A stretch of DNA of 64,000 bases from Porphyrobacter sp. ULC335 (GTDB lineage: Bacteria; Pseudomonadota; Alphaproteobacteria; Sphingomonadales; Sphingomonadaceae), in contig NZ_CP078091.1 in the NCBI RefSeq assembly GCF_025917005.1, positions 1,798,001 to 1,862,000 of the forward strand, written 5' to 3'. The notes beneath the pieces are model-generated. The model was not told the origin of the DNA, ran no database searches, and saw only the letters and a list, made by a program, of their open reading frames with translations. The position numbers and the translations under genes are program-made. Shown here piece after piece: positions 17,395-26,099 of the stretch. How positions within the stretch are numbered: position 1 is the stretch's first letter; every line of letters starts with the position of its first letter.

Positions 17395-18584
17395 TCAAAC
17401 CGGAAGGCGCTGGTCCCAAGTTCCTCGGCGAGCATCTGGTTGACCCGGTCTGCGCTCGGGAAACCTTCGGCGACCCAGCGTTTCTCGATCAGCTGGAGCA
17501 GCTTTGCCACTTCCGGTCCGGCGGTGATCCCGCGCGCGACAATCGCGCCGCCCTTGAGCGGGAAGACCGGCACCGTCCAGTCGGCGAGCACGCGCGCATC
17601 ACCGCCGGTCAGCAACAGGCGGTCGATCGCGACCGGCGGGGTGAGGTGATAGGCGAGCGCTTGCGGGTTGGCGGTGTCACCTGCCCCGCGCTCGGCAGCG
17701 GCGACAAGGCGGCTTCTCTGCACCTTGGATAGGCGCAGGCGGGCGGCAACGGTCTCGGCAATCTCGGGCGAGGGCGGCAGCAGCGCGGCAAGCCGCCGCA
17801 CCGGATCTGCGGCAATGCCCTGTTCGCGCTCGGCCGTGATCAGCCGCGCGAGGGCCGCGACATGGGCCTTGCAGGCTTCGGGCAGGATCACGCCGAGCAC
17901 GCCATTGCCATGCATCCGCGCAATGGTGGCGTGCGGATCGGGCAGGGCGAGCAGCGCGAGGAGTTCAGCGGCAATCCGCTCCCGGCTTAGGCCTTTCAGC
18001 GTGTGCGCAAGTTCGGCGCAGGCGGCCTCGGCAATGGCGTCCAGCGCCGCGCCGAAGCGGGTCTGGAAGCGGTAATAGCGCAGGATGCGCAGGTGATCCT
18101 CGGCGATCCGCTGGTGCGCGTCGCCGATAAAGCGCACGCGGCCTTCGCGCAGATCGTCTATGCCCCCGAAGTAATCGACGATCTCCAGCGTTTCGGGATG
18201 GGCGTATAGCGCGTTGATCGTGAAGTCGCGGCGGGCGGCGTCCTCGGGCCAGTCGCTGGCGAAAGCGATGGTGGCGCGGCGGCCGTCGGTGGCGACATCG
18301 CGGCGCAGGGTGGTGACCTCGACCGGGCCATCCTTGAGGATCGCGGTTACGGTGCCGTGCTCGATTCCGGTCGGGACGGTGCGGATCCCTGCACGGCCGC
18401 AGGCGGCGATGACCTCGGCGGGGAGCAGCAGGGTGGCGCAATCGACATCATGGACGGGCACGCCCAGCAAGCCATCGCGCACCGCGCCGCCGACCCAGCG
18501 GATGTTCTGCGCCCCCAGCGCCGCGGTCAGCGCGGCAAGGCCGGGGCGGCGCGTCCAGTCAGCATCGCGCAGGTCATGCAGCAT
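17391..18584 (-). CDS. CCA tRNA nucleotidyltransferase / poly(A) polymerase family
   Basis: A 397-residue class II nucleotidyltransferase. The head shows [12 protein letters not shown] and the metal-binding Asp pair in HDVDCAT, then [10 protein letters not shown], and the neck [23 protein letters not shown]. It adds or repairs the CCA end of tRNAs. It is the last gene of a tight DUF1285-Nudix-cca operon, and its ATG lies inside the end of the Nudix gene. A GTG at 18593 is an alternative start. The order is common in Alphaproteobacteria. Confidence 0.93.
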   Translation of the reverse strand: MLHDLRDADWTRRPGLAALTAALGAQNIRWVGGAVRDGLLGVPVHDVDCATLLLPAEVIAACGRAGIRTVPTGIEHGTVTAILKDGPVEVTTLRRDVATDGRRATIAFASDWPEDAARRDFTINALYAHPETLEIVDYFGGIDDLREGRVRFIGDAHQRIAEDHLRILRYYRFQTRFGAALDAIAEAACAELAHTLKGLSRERIAAELLALLALPDPHATIARMHGNGVLGVILPEACKAHVAALARLITAEREQGIAADPVRRLAALLPPSPEIAETVAARLRLSKVQRSRLVAAAERGAGDTANPQALAYHLTPPVAIDRLLLTGGDARVLADWTVPVFPLKGGAIVARGITAGPEVAKLLQLIEKRWVAEGFPSADRVNQMLAEELGTSAFRFD

Positions 18585-19182
18585 CGGAGACACCCTCCCA
18601 CGCCATGCGCCGCGAAAGGTTGGCGATGATCGCCGCAGTCACCCCCCAGATGCGGAAGCCCTGCCAGTCCAATTCCAGGTAGCGCCGGTTCGCCCCGCGC
18701 CAGAACACTTCGTTGCTGGTCCAGCTGGCTGGATCGAGCAGCAGGCTGAGCGGTGCCTCGAACCACGCCTCGACCTCGGAAGGATTGGGCACGAGCGGCA
18801 GGCCGGGCGGGACGACGCCCACCACCGGAGTCACCAGAAAGCCGGTGCCGGTGTGGTAGACATCGCTGGTGCCGATCACCCGCACGGCATCGCGGGGGAG
18901 GGCAAGCTCCTCCTCGGCCTCACGCAGGGCAGCGGTCACGGCATCTTCGCCCGGATCGATCTTGCCGCCGGGGAAGGCGACCTGCCCGGGATGGTCGCGC
19001 ATGGCGCGGGGGCGCTGGGTGAGGATCACCTGCGGATCATGCGGCACGTCGGTGATCGCGATCAGCACCGCGGCGGGCGTCGCACGGCCATCGCGGGCGA
19101 AATGCGCATCGCTCAGCAAATCGGGAATGTCGCGCGCGTGACCTTCCGCAAAGGCGCGGGCGAGAGGATCGAACAGGCTCAT
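18574..19182 (-). CDS. Nudix hydrolase, CoA-pyrophosphatase type
   Basis: A 202-residue Nudix enzyme. The Nudix box is seen as GKIDPGEDAVTAALREAEEE, preceded by RDHPGQVAFPGG, the extra motif typical of the NUDT7/CoA diphosphatase subgroup. It would hydrolyse CoA or acyl-CoA to phosphopantetheine and 3',5'-ADP; substrate is inferred from subgroup motif. Start ATG at 19182 overlaps the stop of DUF1285 and its stop overlaps the CCA gene, so all three are translationally coupled. Confidence 0.9.
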   Translation of the reverse strand: MSLFDPLARAFAEGHARDIPDLLSDAHFARDGRATPAAVLIAITDVPHDPQVILTQRPRAMRDHPGQVAFPGGKIDPGEDAVTAALREAEEELALPRDAVRVIGTSDVYHTGTGFLVTPVVGVVPPGLPLVPNPSEVEAWFEAPLSLLLDPASWTSNEVFWRGANRRYLELDWQGFRIWGVTAAIIANLSRRMAWEGVSDAA

Positions 19183-19733
19183 GGCAGCAGCGAAAAGGTC
19201 GCGCCCTGGCTGGTGACCTGCCAGCCATTCGCCTCCGCCCCCTCGGCCACCGCAATCTCTGCCAGCTGCGCCCAGGTCGAGCGGTTGAGCCGCGCCTCGC
19301 ATCCGCGCCGCACGTGGAGATAGAGCGCGGGTTCCTCTGCCGTCCCCGCCGCGCGCAGGGGGTGATCCGGCCCGGCGATCACGATGTCATCGGTGTTGAG
19401 CCGGAAGGCCAGCGCATCATCGGCCCGCACACAATCGACCGCGATGAAGGCGGCATCCTCGACTTCGATCGACAGCTTTTCAAAGGGGGTGACCAGCCAG
19501 TGCTGTCCATCCGCCTCACGCCGGAGGAGTCCGGCAAAGGCCCGCACCATCGCCTCGCGCCGGATCACGCCGCCTTCGTGGAACCACGTCCCGTCAGCCG
19601 CTATGCGCATATGGCTTTCGCCCGCTTGCTGCGGCGCCCACCCTTCGACCGGGGGGAGCTTGCGATCAGCCACCAGCGCAGCAATCTCGGCGAGCGTCAG
19701 GCCAGCAAGGTAAGGGGGCGGTTCGTAAGGCAT
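19179..19733 (-). CDS. DUF1285 domain protein
   Basis: A 184-residue cytosolic protein. Recognisable family features are the central GTWFHEGGVIRREAMVRAF block and the LVTPFEKLSIEVEDAAF strand region of DUF1285. Function is unknown. It heads the DUF1285-Nudix-cca operon; the four-base stop/start overlap with the Nudix gene supports co-translation. Confidence 0.88.
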   Translation of the reverse strand: MPYEPPPYLAGLTLAEIAALVADRKLPPVEGWAPQQAGESHMRIAADGTWFHEGGVIRREAMVRAFAGLLRREADGQHWLVTPFEKLSIEVEDAAFIAVDCVRADDALAFRLNTDDIVIAGPDHPLRAAGTAEEPALYLHVRRGCEARLNRSTWAQLAEIAVAEGAEANGWQVTSQGATFSLLP

Positions 19734-19784
19734 AGGGTCAGGGGGATGGCAGATGCGGGCGCCAAGGTGAAGGGGGTAGCGTCT

Positions 19785-20315
19785 CTACCCCTCCCACGGG
19801 CCGAGCATCCCGTCGACGGGCATGGCGGCAAGACCGTGGCCGCGCGCCAGCAACCGGTGCTGCTCGTAAGGGCCGGGGCAACGCCAGCCGCCAGTCAGCG
19901 CCGCCGAGAAGCCCCAGCGCCCGTAATAGTCCGCATCGCCGATCAGTACCTGCGGCAGAGCGCGTCCTCCGCCCGCCGCAAGCCGCGCGTCTTCGGCAAT
20001 CATCGCGCTCATCAGCCCGACGCCGAAGCCTTCGCCCTGCCGTTCAGGCACCACCGCGACCGGCCCGACCATCACCAGCGGGACCTGCCCCTGCTTAGTC
20101 TGGAGGCCGATCGGCCAGCACTGGATTGTGCCGACCAGCATCTCGTTCTCGTCCAGCGCAGCAAGGCTCAGGCCCGGCAGCCACGGCATGCCTTCGCGGA
20201 TGCGATAGGCGGTGCGCGCGTGCCGGTCCGGTCCGAAGGCACGGTCCAGCACCTCCTCGATCATGGCGGGGTCGACCGCCTCGAGCGGGATCAGGGTCGC
20301 AGTCGTCGAAGCCAT
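19785..20315 (-). CDS. GNAT family N-acetyltransferase
   Basis: A 176-residue GNAT enzyme. The acetyl-CoA-binding motif A is visible as VGPVAVVPERQGEGFGVGL, followed by ADYYGRWGFSAA. This arrangement matches the YhbS-like GNAT group; the acceptor is unknown. The ATG at 20315 shares one base with the stop of the upstream sugar-dehydrogenase gene, so the two are co-transcribed. The longer frame to 20513 only overlaps that gene and is rejected. Confidence 0.88.
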   Translation of the reverse strand: MASTTATLIPLEAVDPAMIEEVLDRAFGPDRHARTAYRIREGMPWLPGLSLAALDENEMLVGTIQCWPIGLQTKQGQVPLVMVGPVAVVPERQGEGFGVGLMSAMIAEDARLAAGGGRALPQVLIGDADYYGRWGFSAALTGGWRCPGPYEQHRLLARGHGLAAMPVDGMLGPWEG

Positions 20316-21478
20316 CAGCGCGCGGTGAGCTTCAGCAGGGTTGCGCCCTTGCCGTCCTCTGCCACCCACAACGCGCCATCGGGGCCCTGTGCGATGGAGC
20401 GCAGGCGCGTGTCGAATTCGTGGCGCGCAACTTCGCGGGCGGTTTCCCCCTCGATGGCGACATCGACGATGGCTTGCGTGGCGAGGCCTGCCATCAGCGC
20501 GTGACCCTTCCACGCGGCGAACATGTCGCCGGTGTAGATCAGCATGTCGCCGGGCGCGATTACCGGAGTCCAGCTGAGCGCGGGCTGGGCAAAGCCGTCA
20601 TCGGCAGTGTGATCGGGAATCGGATCGCCGTTGTAATGTTCGCCGTTGGAACGGATCGGCCAGCCGTAATTGGCTGCCGGTTTCACAAGGTTGAGCTCGT
20701 CCCCGCCCGCCGGGCCATGCTCGACTTCCCACAACCGGCCCTGCGCGTCCCAATCCATGCCCAGGATATTGCGGTGGCCGTACGACCAGATCTCCGCCGT
20801 CACGCCGCCCTTGTCCGCCATCGGATTGCCCGCTGCGGGTGTGCCATCAAGGTTCAGGCGTACGATGCTGCCAAGTGTATTGGTGGTATCCTGCGCAGGG
20901 GTCATCTTCTGGCGTTCGCCGCTGGCGACAAACAGGTACTTGCCATCGGGCGAGAAGGTGATGCGGTGCGAATAATGCCCGCGGCCACTGACCTTGGGGG
21001 TCTGGCGCCAGATCACGGCGAGGCCTTCGATCGCGCAAGCGTCCACGCCGGTGCAGGCGAGCGTGCCCTTGCCGACCACCGCGCCGCGGGTATCGCCTTC
21101 GCCGGCCTCGGCCCAGCTCAGATAGATCGTGCGCCCATCCAGCGGCATGCCAGCTTCGGCGGGAAGGAAAGCGATATCGCCAAGCCCGCCCTGACCGCCG
21201 TAATCGACCTTGGGCGCGCCGGAGACCGTACCGGTCTTGCCGCTTGCCGTGTCAACCACCTTTACCGTCCCGGCCTTCTCGGTCACGAACAGCATCGCGG
21301 TGCCGGGGGCAAAAGCGATGGCCCAGGGTTCCTCGAACGTCGCGACCTCGGAAACCGCAAAGGGCATGCCATCGGCGGCGGCCGCAGGTGCGGTTTCCCC
21401 GGTTTCAGCATTCGCGCAGCTTGTCAGCGCCAGCGCGGAAGCGGAAAGAGCGGCGAGCAATGGGACAGAACGGATCAT
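20315..21478 (-). CDS. PQQ-dependent sugar dehydrogenase-like lipoprotein (glucose/sorbosone dehydrogenase fold)
   Basis: A 387-residue exported protein with lipobox ALTSCAN. The beta-propeller of soluble aldose dehydrogenases (YliI/GdhB family) is shown by EEPWAIAFAPG, GGQGGLGDIAF, GRGHYSHRITFSPDG, WSYGHRNILGMDWD, WEVEHGPAGGDELN and NYGWPIRS. It likely oxidises sugars at the outer face of the periplasm using PQQ; no PQQ biosynthesis gene is in the window. Its ATG overlaps that of divergent rnhB by two bases, leaving no ordinary intergenic promoter. Confidence 0.9.
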   Translation of the reverse strand: MIRSVPLLAALSASALALTSCANAETGETAPAAAADGMPFAVSEVATFEEPWAIAFAPGTAMLFVTEKAGTVKVVDTASGKTGTVSGAPKVDYGGQGGLGDIAFLPAEAGMPLDGRTIYLSWAEAGEGDTRGAVVGKGTLACTGVDACAIEGLAVIWRQTPKVSGRGHYSHRITFSPDGKYLFVASGERQKMTPAQDTTNTLGSIVRLNLDGTPAAGNPMADKGGVTAEIWSYGHRNILGMDWDAQGRLWEVEHGPAGGDELNLVKPAANYGWPIRSNGEHYNGDPIPDHTADDGFAQPALSWTPVIAPGDMLIYTGDMFAAWKGHALMAGLATQAIVDVAIEGETAREVARHEFDTRLRSIAQGPDGALWVAEDGKGATLLKLTAR

Positions 21479-22100
21479 GCTAGGGGTCACTCCGGAAATC
21501 ACGGCATCGCGCCAGCCGCTTGTCATCGGGGTTGACGAGGCGGGGCGCGGGCCGCTGGCCGGGCCAGTGGTGGCCGCGGCGGTTGTGCTGGGACGGGCGA
21601 TACCTGCGGGGCTCGACGATTCCAAGCGCCTTTCGGCTGCGCGGCGCGGCGTGCTCGACAAAGCGATCCGGCAAAGCTGCTGCTGGGCCGTGGCGGTGGT
21701 AGAGCCTGACGAGATCGACCGGGTCAACATCTTCATGGCGACGATGCTGGCCATGACCCGCGCGGTCGCCAGCCTGACGGCGGCTCTGGGCTGCGAGACG
21801 CAAGAAGTTCTGATCGACGGCAATATGACTCCGCAGGGCCGCTGCACCGAATGGTGCTGGCCCGCGCGCGCCATCGTCGGCGGGGACGGGATCGAGCCTG
21901 CGATCTCCGCCGCCTCAATCATCGCCAAGGAATGGCGCGACCGGAAGATGCTGGAAGCCGCCGCCGCACACCCGCATTACGGGTGGGAGCGCAACAAGGG
22001 CTATGGCACGGCGGAACACATGGAAGCGCTGCGCGTCCACGGGGCCACCCCGCTGCACCGCCGCAGCTTTGCGCCCGTGGCGCAGTTGCCGTTGATCTAG
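21477..22100 (+). CDS. rnhB: Ribonuclease HII
   Basis: A 207-residue RNase HII that nicks RNA embedded in DNA. Catalytic acidic residues are visible in LVIGVDEAGRGPLAGPV, the Asp of VLIDGN, and the later Asp/Glu region of EPAISAASIIAKEWRD; the C-terminal YGWERNKGYGT is typical. Start at 21477 is the first plausible ATG in frame; a weak GGGACA lies upstream. The gene is immediately followed by ccrM, an order known from Caulobacter and other Alphaproteobacteria. Confidence 0.93.
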   Translation: MLGVTPEITASRQPLVIGVDEAGRGPLAGPVVAAAVVLGRAIPAGLDDSKRLSAARRGVLDKAIRQSCCWAVAVVEPDEIDRVNIFMATMLAMTRAVASLTAALGCETQEVLIDGNMTPQGRCTEWCWPARAIVGGDGIEPAISAASIIAKEWRDRKMLEAAAAHPHYGWERNKGYGTAEHMEALRVHGATPLHRRSFAPVAQLPLI

Positions 22101-22126
22101 GCAGCCCGCCATACCTTCACGTCATA

Positions 22127-22140
22127 CCAGCGTAAGCTGG
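22127..22140. repeat. Short hairpin repeat after rnhB
   Basis: A 5-bp hairpin (ccagc-gtaa-gctgg) 27 bases after the rnhB stop, in a context (gtcataccagcgtaagctgg) resembling common alphaproteobacterial extragenic repeats. It may also weaken readthrough from rnhB into ccrM. Confidence 0.4.
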
Positions 22141-22164
22141 GACGACGGTGATGGCCCTGGGACT

Positions 22165-22332
22165 GAGTCCTCGCCGCCACACCCCCTGCATATCGAGTCC
22201 CCGCACAGGGGCCGGACTCAACATCTTGTGTCGGTCCCGCTTCGTTCCGCTTTCCGGGCGCAGGATATCGGACAAGCACCGAAAAATTAGAGGCTTGACG
22301 CGGACTCTTCAAAGACTCATGCCTGTGGATAA
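22165..22332 (+). promoter_or_regulatory. ccrM control region: five GANTC sites and a DnaA box
   Basis: The ccrM leader holds GAGTC at 22165-22169 and 22195-22199, and GACTC at 22215-22219, 22303-22307 and 22314-22318. A perfect 9-mer DnaA box, tgtggataa (reverse complement TTATCCACA), is at 22324-22332, 27 bases before the GTG start. GANTC is the substrate of the enzyme encoded downstream, so methylation feedback is likely. In Caulobacter the ccrM promoter is also GANTC-controlled. DnaA binding is inferred from the exact motif. Confidence 0.7.
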
Positions 22333-23505
<1,173 letters not shown>

Positions 23506-23512
23506 TCCCTTG

Positions 23513-24625
23513 ATGGGCGACAGCGTCTATCTCCACCCGCTCACACTCGTCTCCGGCCCGCAGGCGGTGGAGGGCGATGCCCTGCGGCTGGGCGGGTCCA
23601 TGTCCTACGCGCGCGAGTTCGCGCTGGTGGTGCGGAACCGCACTGAAGTTCACAGCCGTTTTGTAGGAACGCCCGCACAAATAGCAGCGGCGATCGCCCG
23701 GCTTCCAACGAACCTCGCAGAAGACGCAACGCGCCAATGGGTGAACCTGGGGAAGATCCACTCCCCCCTCCAACTGGGTTCCCGAACCGTCAGGTTGGAT
23801 CAGCCGCAAGTGATGGGGATCCTCAACGTGACCCCCGACAGCTTTTCCGACGGCGGACAGCACGACGCAATGGAGGCAGGCCGCGCCCATGCCGCCGCGA
23901 TGCTTGAAGCGGGCGCCGCGATCATCGACATTGGCGGTGAGAGCACCCGCCCGGGTGCTGCGGCCACCTTCGAGGACGAGGAAATCCGCCGGGTCGTCCC
24001 CGCGGTAGAGTACTGTGCCAGCATGGGCGCAGCGATCAGTGTCGACACTCGCCGTGCAGGTGTTCTCTCCGCAGCACTAGGTGCAGGGGCGCACATGGCG
24101 AACGACGTCTCGGCCCTGCGCTATGACCCGCGCAGCATCGAGGTGGTGACGCAAAGCGGCTGCCCGGTGGTGCTCATGCACGCGCCGGGAGCAGGTGAGG
24201 ATCTCCACAAGGGCGCGCCCTATGATGACGTGGTAAGCGACGTCTTCGACTTCCTCAAGGAGGCCCGCGACAAGGCAATCGCGGCCGGTGTCGCCGAGGA
24301 GCGCATCATCCTTGATCCCGGCATCGGCTTCGGCAAGTCGCTGGCAGAGAACCTCGCGTTGCTGAATGCCCTGCCACTGTTCCACGCGCTCGGCAGTCCG
24401 CTGATGCTCGGGGCGAGCCGCAAGCGGATGATCGGTGCGCTATCGGCCGAGGAGGAGGCTGACAGGCGGCTGGCCGGTTCGATCGCGCTTGCGGTCAAGG
24501 GGATGGAGGCTGGCGTCCACCTGCTGCGCGTTCACGACGTCGCCGAGACGGTGCAGGCGCGCAATGTGTGGCGGGGCATGCGTGATGCGGCGCTTACCGA
24601 TTTCAGCACGCTCCCGGCGCTCTGA
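23513..24625 (+). CDS. folP: Dihydropteroate synthase
   Basis: A 370-residue folate-pathway enzyme that condenses p-aminobenzoate with dihydropterin pyrophosphate. The core motifs are MGILNVTPDSFSDGG, IDIGGESTRPGA, VDTRRAGV, ANDVSAL, LDPGIGFGKS and LMLGASRKR. The first ~100 residues are an extension absent from typical 280-residue FolP proteins and carry no recognisable motif. The ATG at 23513 lies seven bases after the ccrM stop, so co-transcription is likely. The pathway link to methylation is only one-carbon metabolism. Confidence 0.94.
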   Translation: MGDSVYLHPLTLVSGPQAVEGDALRLGGSMSYAREFALVVRNRTEVHSRFVGTPAQIAAAIARLPTNLAEDATRQWVNLGKIHSPLQLGSRTVRLDQPQVMGILNVTPDSFSDGGQHDAMEAGRAHAAAMLEAGAAIIDIGGESTRPGAAATFEDEEIRRVVPAVEYCASMGAAISVDTRRAGVLSAALGAGAHMANDVSALRYDPRSIEVVTQSGCPVVLMHAPGAGEDLHKGAPYDDVVSDVFDFLKEARDKAIAAGVAEERIILDPGIGFGKSLAENLALLNALPLFHALGSPLMLGASRKRMIGALSAEEEADRRLAGSIALAVKGMEAGVHLLRVHDVAETVQARNVWRGMRDAALTDFSTLPAL

Positions 24626-24632
24626 GGTAGCT

Positions 24633-24868
24633 GTGCTCGCCGCCACAACTCTTGCTGCTGCCATCGCCGCGCCGCCGCTGGGGCAACCAATAAGCTGTCC
24701 GATTTGCGGATCGTCGACTCCTCGACGCAGGTCATCTCCTCCGCGCGCCAGTTCGAAGTCTGGATCAACTTCCCGGCCGAGCGCCCGAAGCATTCGGGTG
24801 GTGATGCCTACGCTTTGATCAAGCCATCGGCGCTTGCCCGGCTGACAGCTTTGTGCGACCTTTCAAAC
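24633..24868 (+). pseudogene. Decayed small secreted-protein-like reading frame
   Basis: From GTG 24633 the frame reads a signal-peptide-like VLAATTLAAAIAAPPLG. Around 24690 the coding pattern moves to another frame reading LRIVDSSTQVISSARQF and onward to about 24840 with strong G/C third positions. Joined, the pieces would be one small exported protein; as they stand they are out of frame and run into the next gene's start. I know no homologue. A true frameshifted gene, a remnant, or a sequencing indel are all possible. Confidence 0.35.
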
Positions 24869-24887
24869 CTCTCAGGGGAGATAAGGG

Positions 24888-25322
24888 ATGTTGAAGCCTT
24901 CGTTCGGGGTAGGGATGCTGACCGCTATGGCACTGGCAACCACAAGTGTGATTGCGATGCCCGTGCAGGCGCAGGACACGGTCGATATCTTCGGGACCAA
25001 GGTCGTGGGCGGCAAGGCGCTCGCCAAGCTGATCGAGGCTGCGCAGGCCTATCCGCTGGGCAGCAAGGACAACCCCGTGCGGGCCGACATGCCAGGCGGC
25101 CAGCGCGCCTACCTCAATCGCCTGCGCTGCGCTGACGGCAAGCGCCCGACCTATCAGCGGGTCGGCAGTTTCGGGGCCGGCGTCTATCAACGGATCATCG
25201 ATGGCTATGAGGTGAAGTGCGAAGGCAGTACGCCGGAAATGACGATGGTCTATATGGACATGTATCATCCCGGCCACAAAGAAGCAGCCGCAGTGCCCGG
25301 ATTTACCATCCAGTCGACTTAA
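24888..25322 (+). CDS. Small exported protein, unknown
   Basis: A 144-residue protein with a clear Sec signal peptide (hydrophobic core about 10-25, cleavage after VQAQ). The mature part is soluble with two cysteines, one in RLRCADG and one in EVKCEG, spaced about 40 residues and probably a disulfide. The C-terminus has YMDMYHPGHKE. GGGGAGATAAGGG upstream contains an adequate ribosome-binding site. Its stop overlaps the convergent SDR gene by four bases. No family recognised; the tail recalls proteins conserved only in sphingomonads. Confidence 0.75.
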   Translation: MLKPSFGVGMLTAMALATTSVIAMPVQAQDTVDIFGTKVVGGKALAKLIEAAQAYPLGSKDNPVRADMPGGQRAYLNRLRCADGKRPTYQRVGSFGAGVYQRIIDGYEVKCEGSTPEMTMVYMDMYHPGHKEAAAVPGFTIQST

Positions 25323-26080
25323 AGTGTGAAGCCGCCGTCCGAGACCATCACGTGGCCGGTGATATTGGCGGCGGCATCGCTCAGCAAATAAAGGATGCTG
25401 TCGGCCATTTCCTCTGAGGAGGCGAAGCGGCCCAAAGGCGTGGTTTTTGCCATCGCCTTCAGCGTCGCATCGCGGCCGATGGCAGCGACCGAAGCTTTGA
25501 AATCATCGCCGCTTTCCCAGATCGCGGTATCCACCCCGCCTGGCGCTATCGCATTGACGCGAATGCCTTTTCTGGCACTTTCAGCGGCCGCAATCCGCGC
25601 CATGTGGGCGACCGCCGCCTTGGACACGCCATAGGGGCCGATCCCCGGCACAGGTTTGATCCCGGTCGTCGAGGCAACCACCACCACGCTGCCGCTTTTG
25701 CCCGTCATCGCCCGCAACGACGAGGCGAGCGTCATGAATGCTCCGTCAAGGTTCACCGCCATCACGCGGCGCCATTCTGCCAGCGAAATCGACGCAATAG
25801 GGCCACCCGAACCGATGCCTGCGTTGACGACAGCGTGGTCAAGGCCGGTCAAGCGGGGCTCTAGATCCAGCCAAAGCGCCTCATCGCCGACGCTGCCGAC
25901 AATGCGGTGCACCTCGCAGCCCGGAAGCTCCAGTGCTTCAAGGCCTGCGGCATCGACATCGACAAGGAAAAGCCTTGATGCGCCGCGATCCGCGAAAGCC
26001 TTGGCACAGGCTGCGCCGATCCCGGATGCAGCCCCGGTGACGAGCGCAGAGCGGCCCGTGAAATCCTGAATGATCGTCAT
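25319..26080 (-). CDS. Short-chain dehydrogenase/reductase
   Basis: A 253-residue classical SDR. Cofactor motif TGAASGIGAA is near residues 15-24, the NAG of AVVNAGIG follows, and the catalytic triad is seen as Ser in VVVASTTG with YGVSK (Tyr-x3-Lys). C-terminal ITGHVMVSDGGFTL is typical. An Asp after strand 2 (LVDVDA) suggests NAD rather than NADP. Substrate unknown. Start ATG 26080; the 26116 alternative has no support. It shares orientation with the regulator upstream (19 bases between). Confidence 0.92.
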   Translation of the reverse strand: MTIIQDFTGRSALVTGAASGIGAACAKAFADRGASRLFLVDVDAAGLEALELPGCEVHRIVGSVGDEALWLDLEPRLTGLDHAVVNAGIGSGGPIASISLAEWRRVMAVNLDGAFMTLASSLRAMTGKSGSVVVVASTTGIKPVPGIGPYGVSKAAVAHMARIAAAESARKGIRVNAIAPGGVDTAIWESGDDFKASVAAIGRDATLKAMAKTTPLGRFASSEEMADSILYLLSDAAANITGHVMVSDGGFTL

Positions 26081-26099
26081 ACCCGCTGGGCTAGGACGA

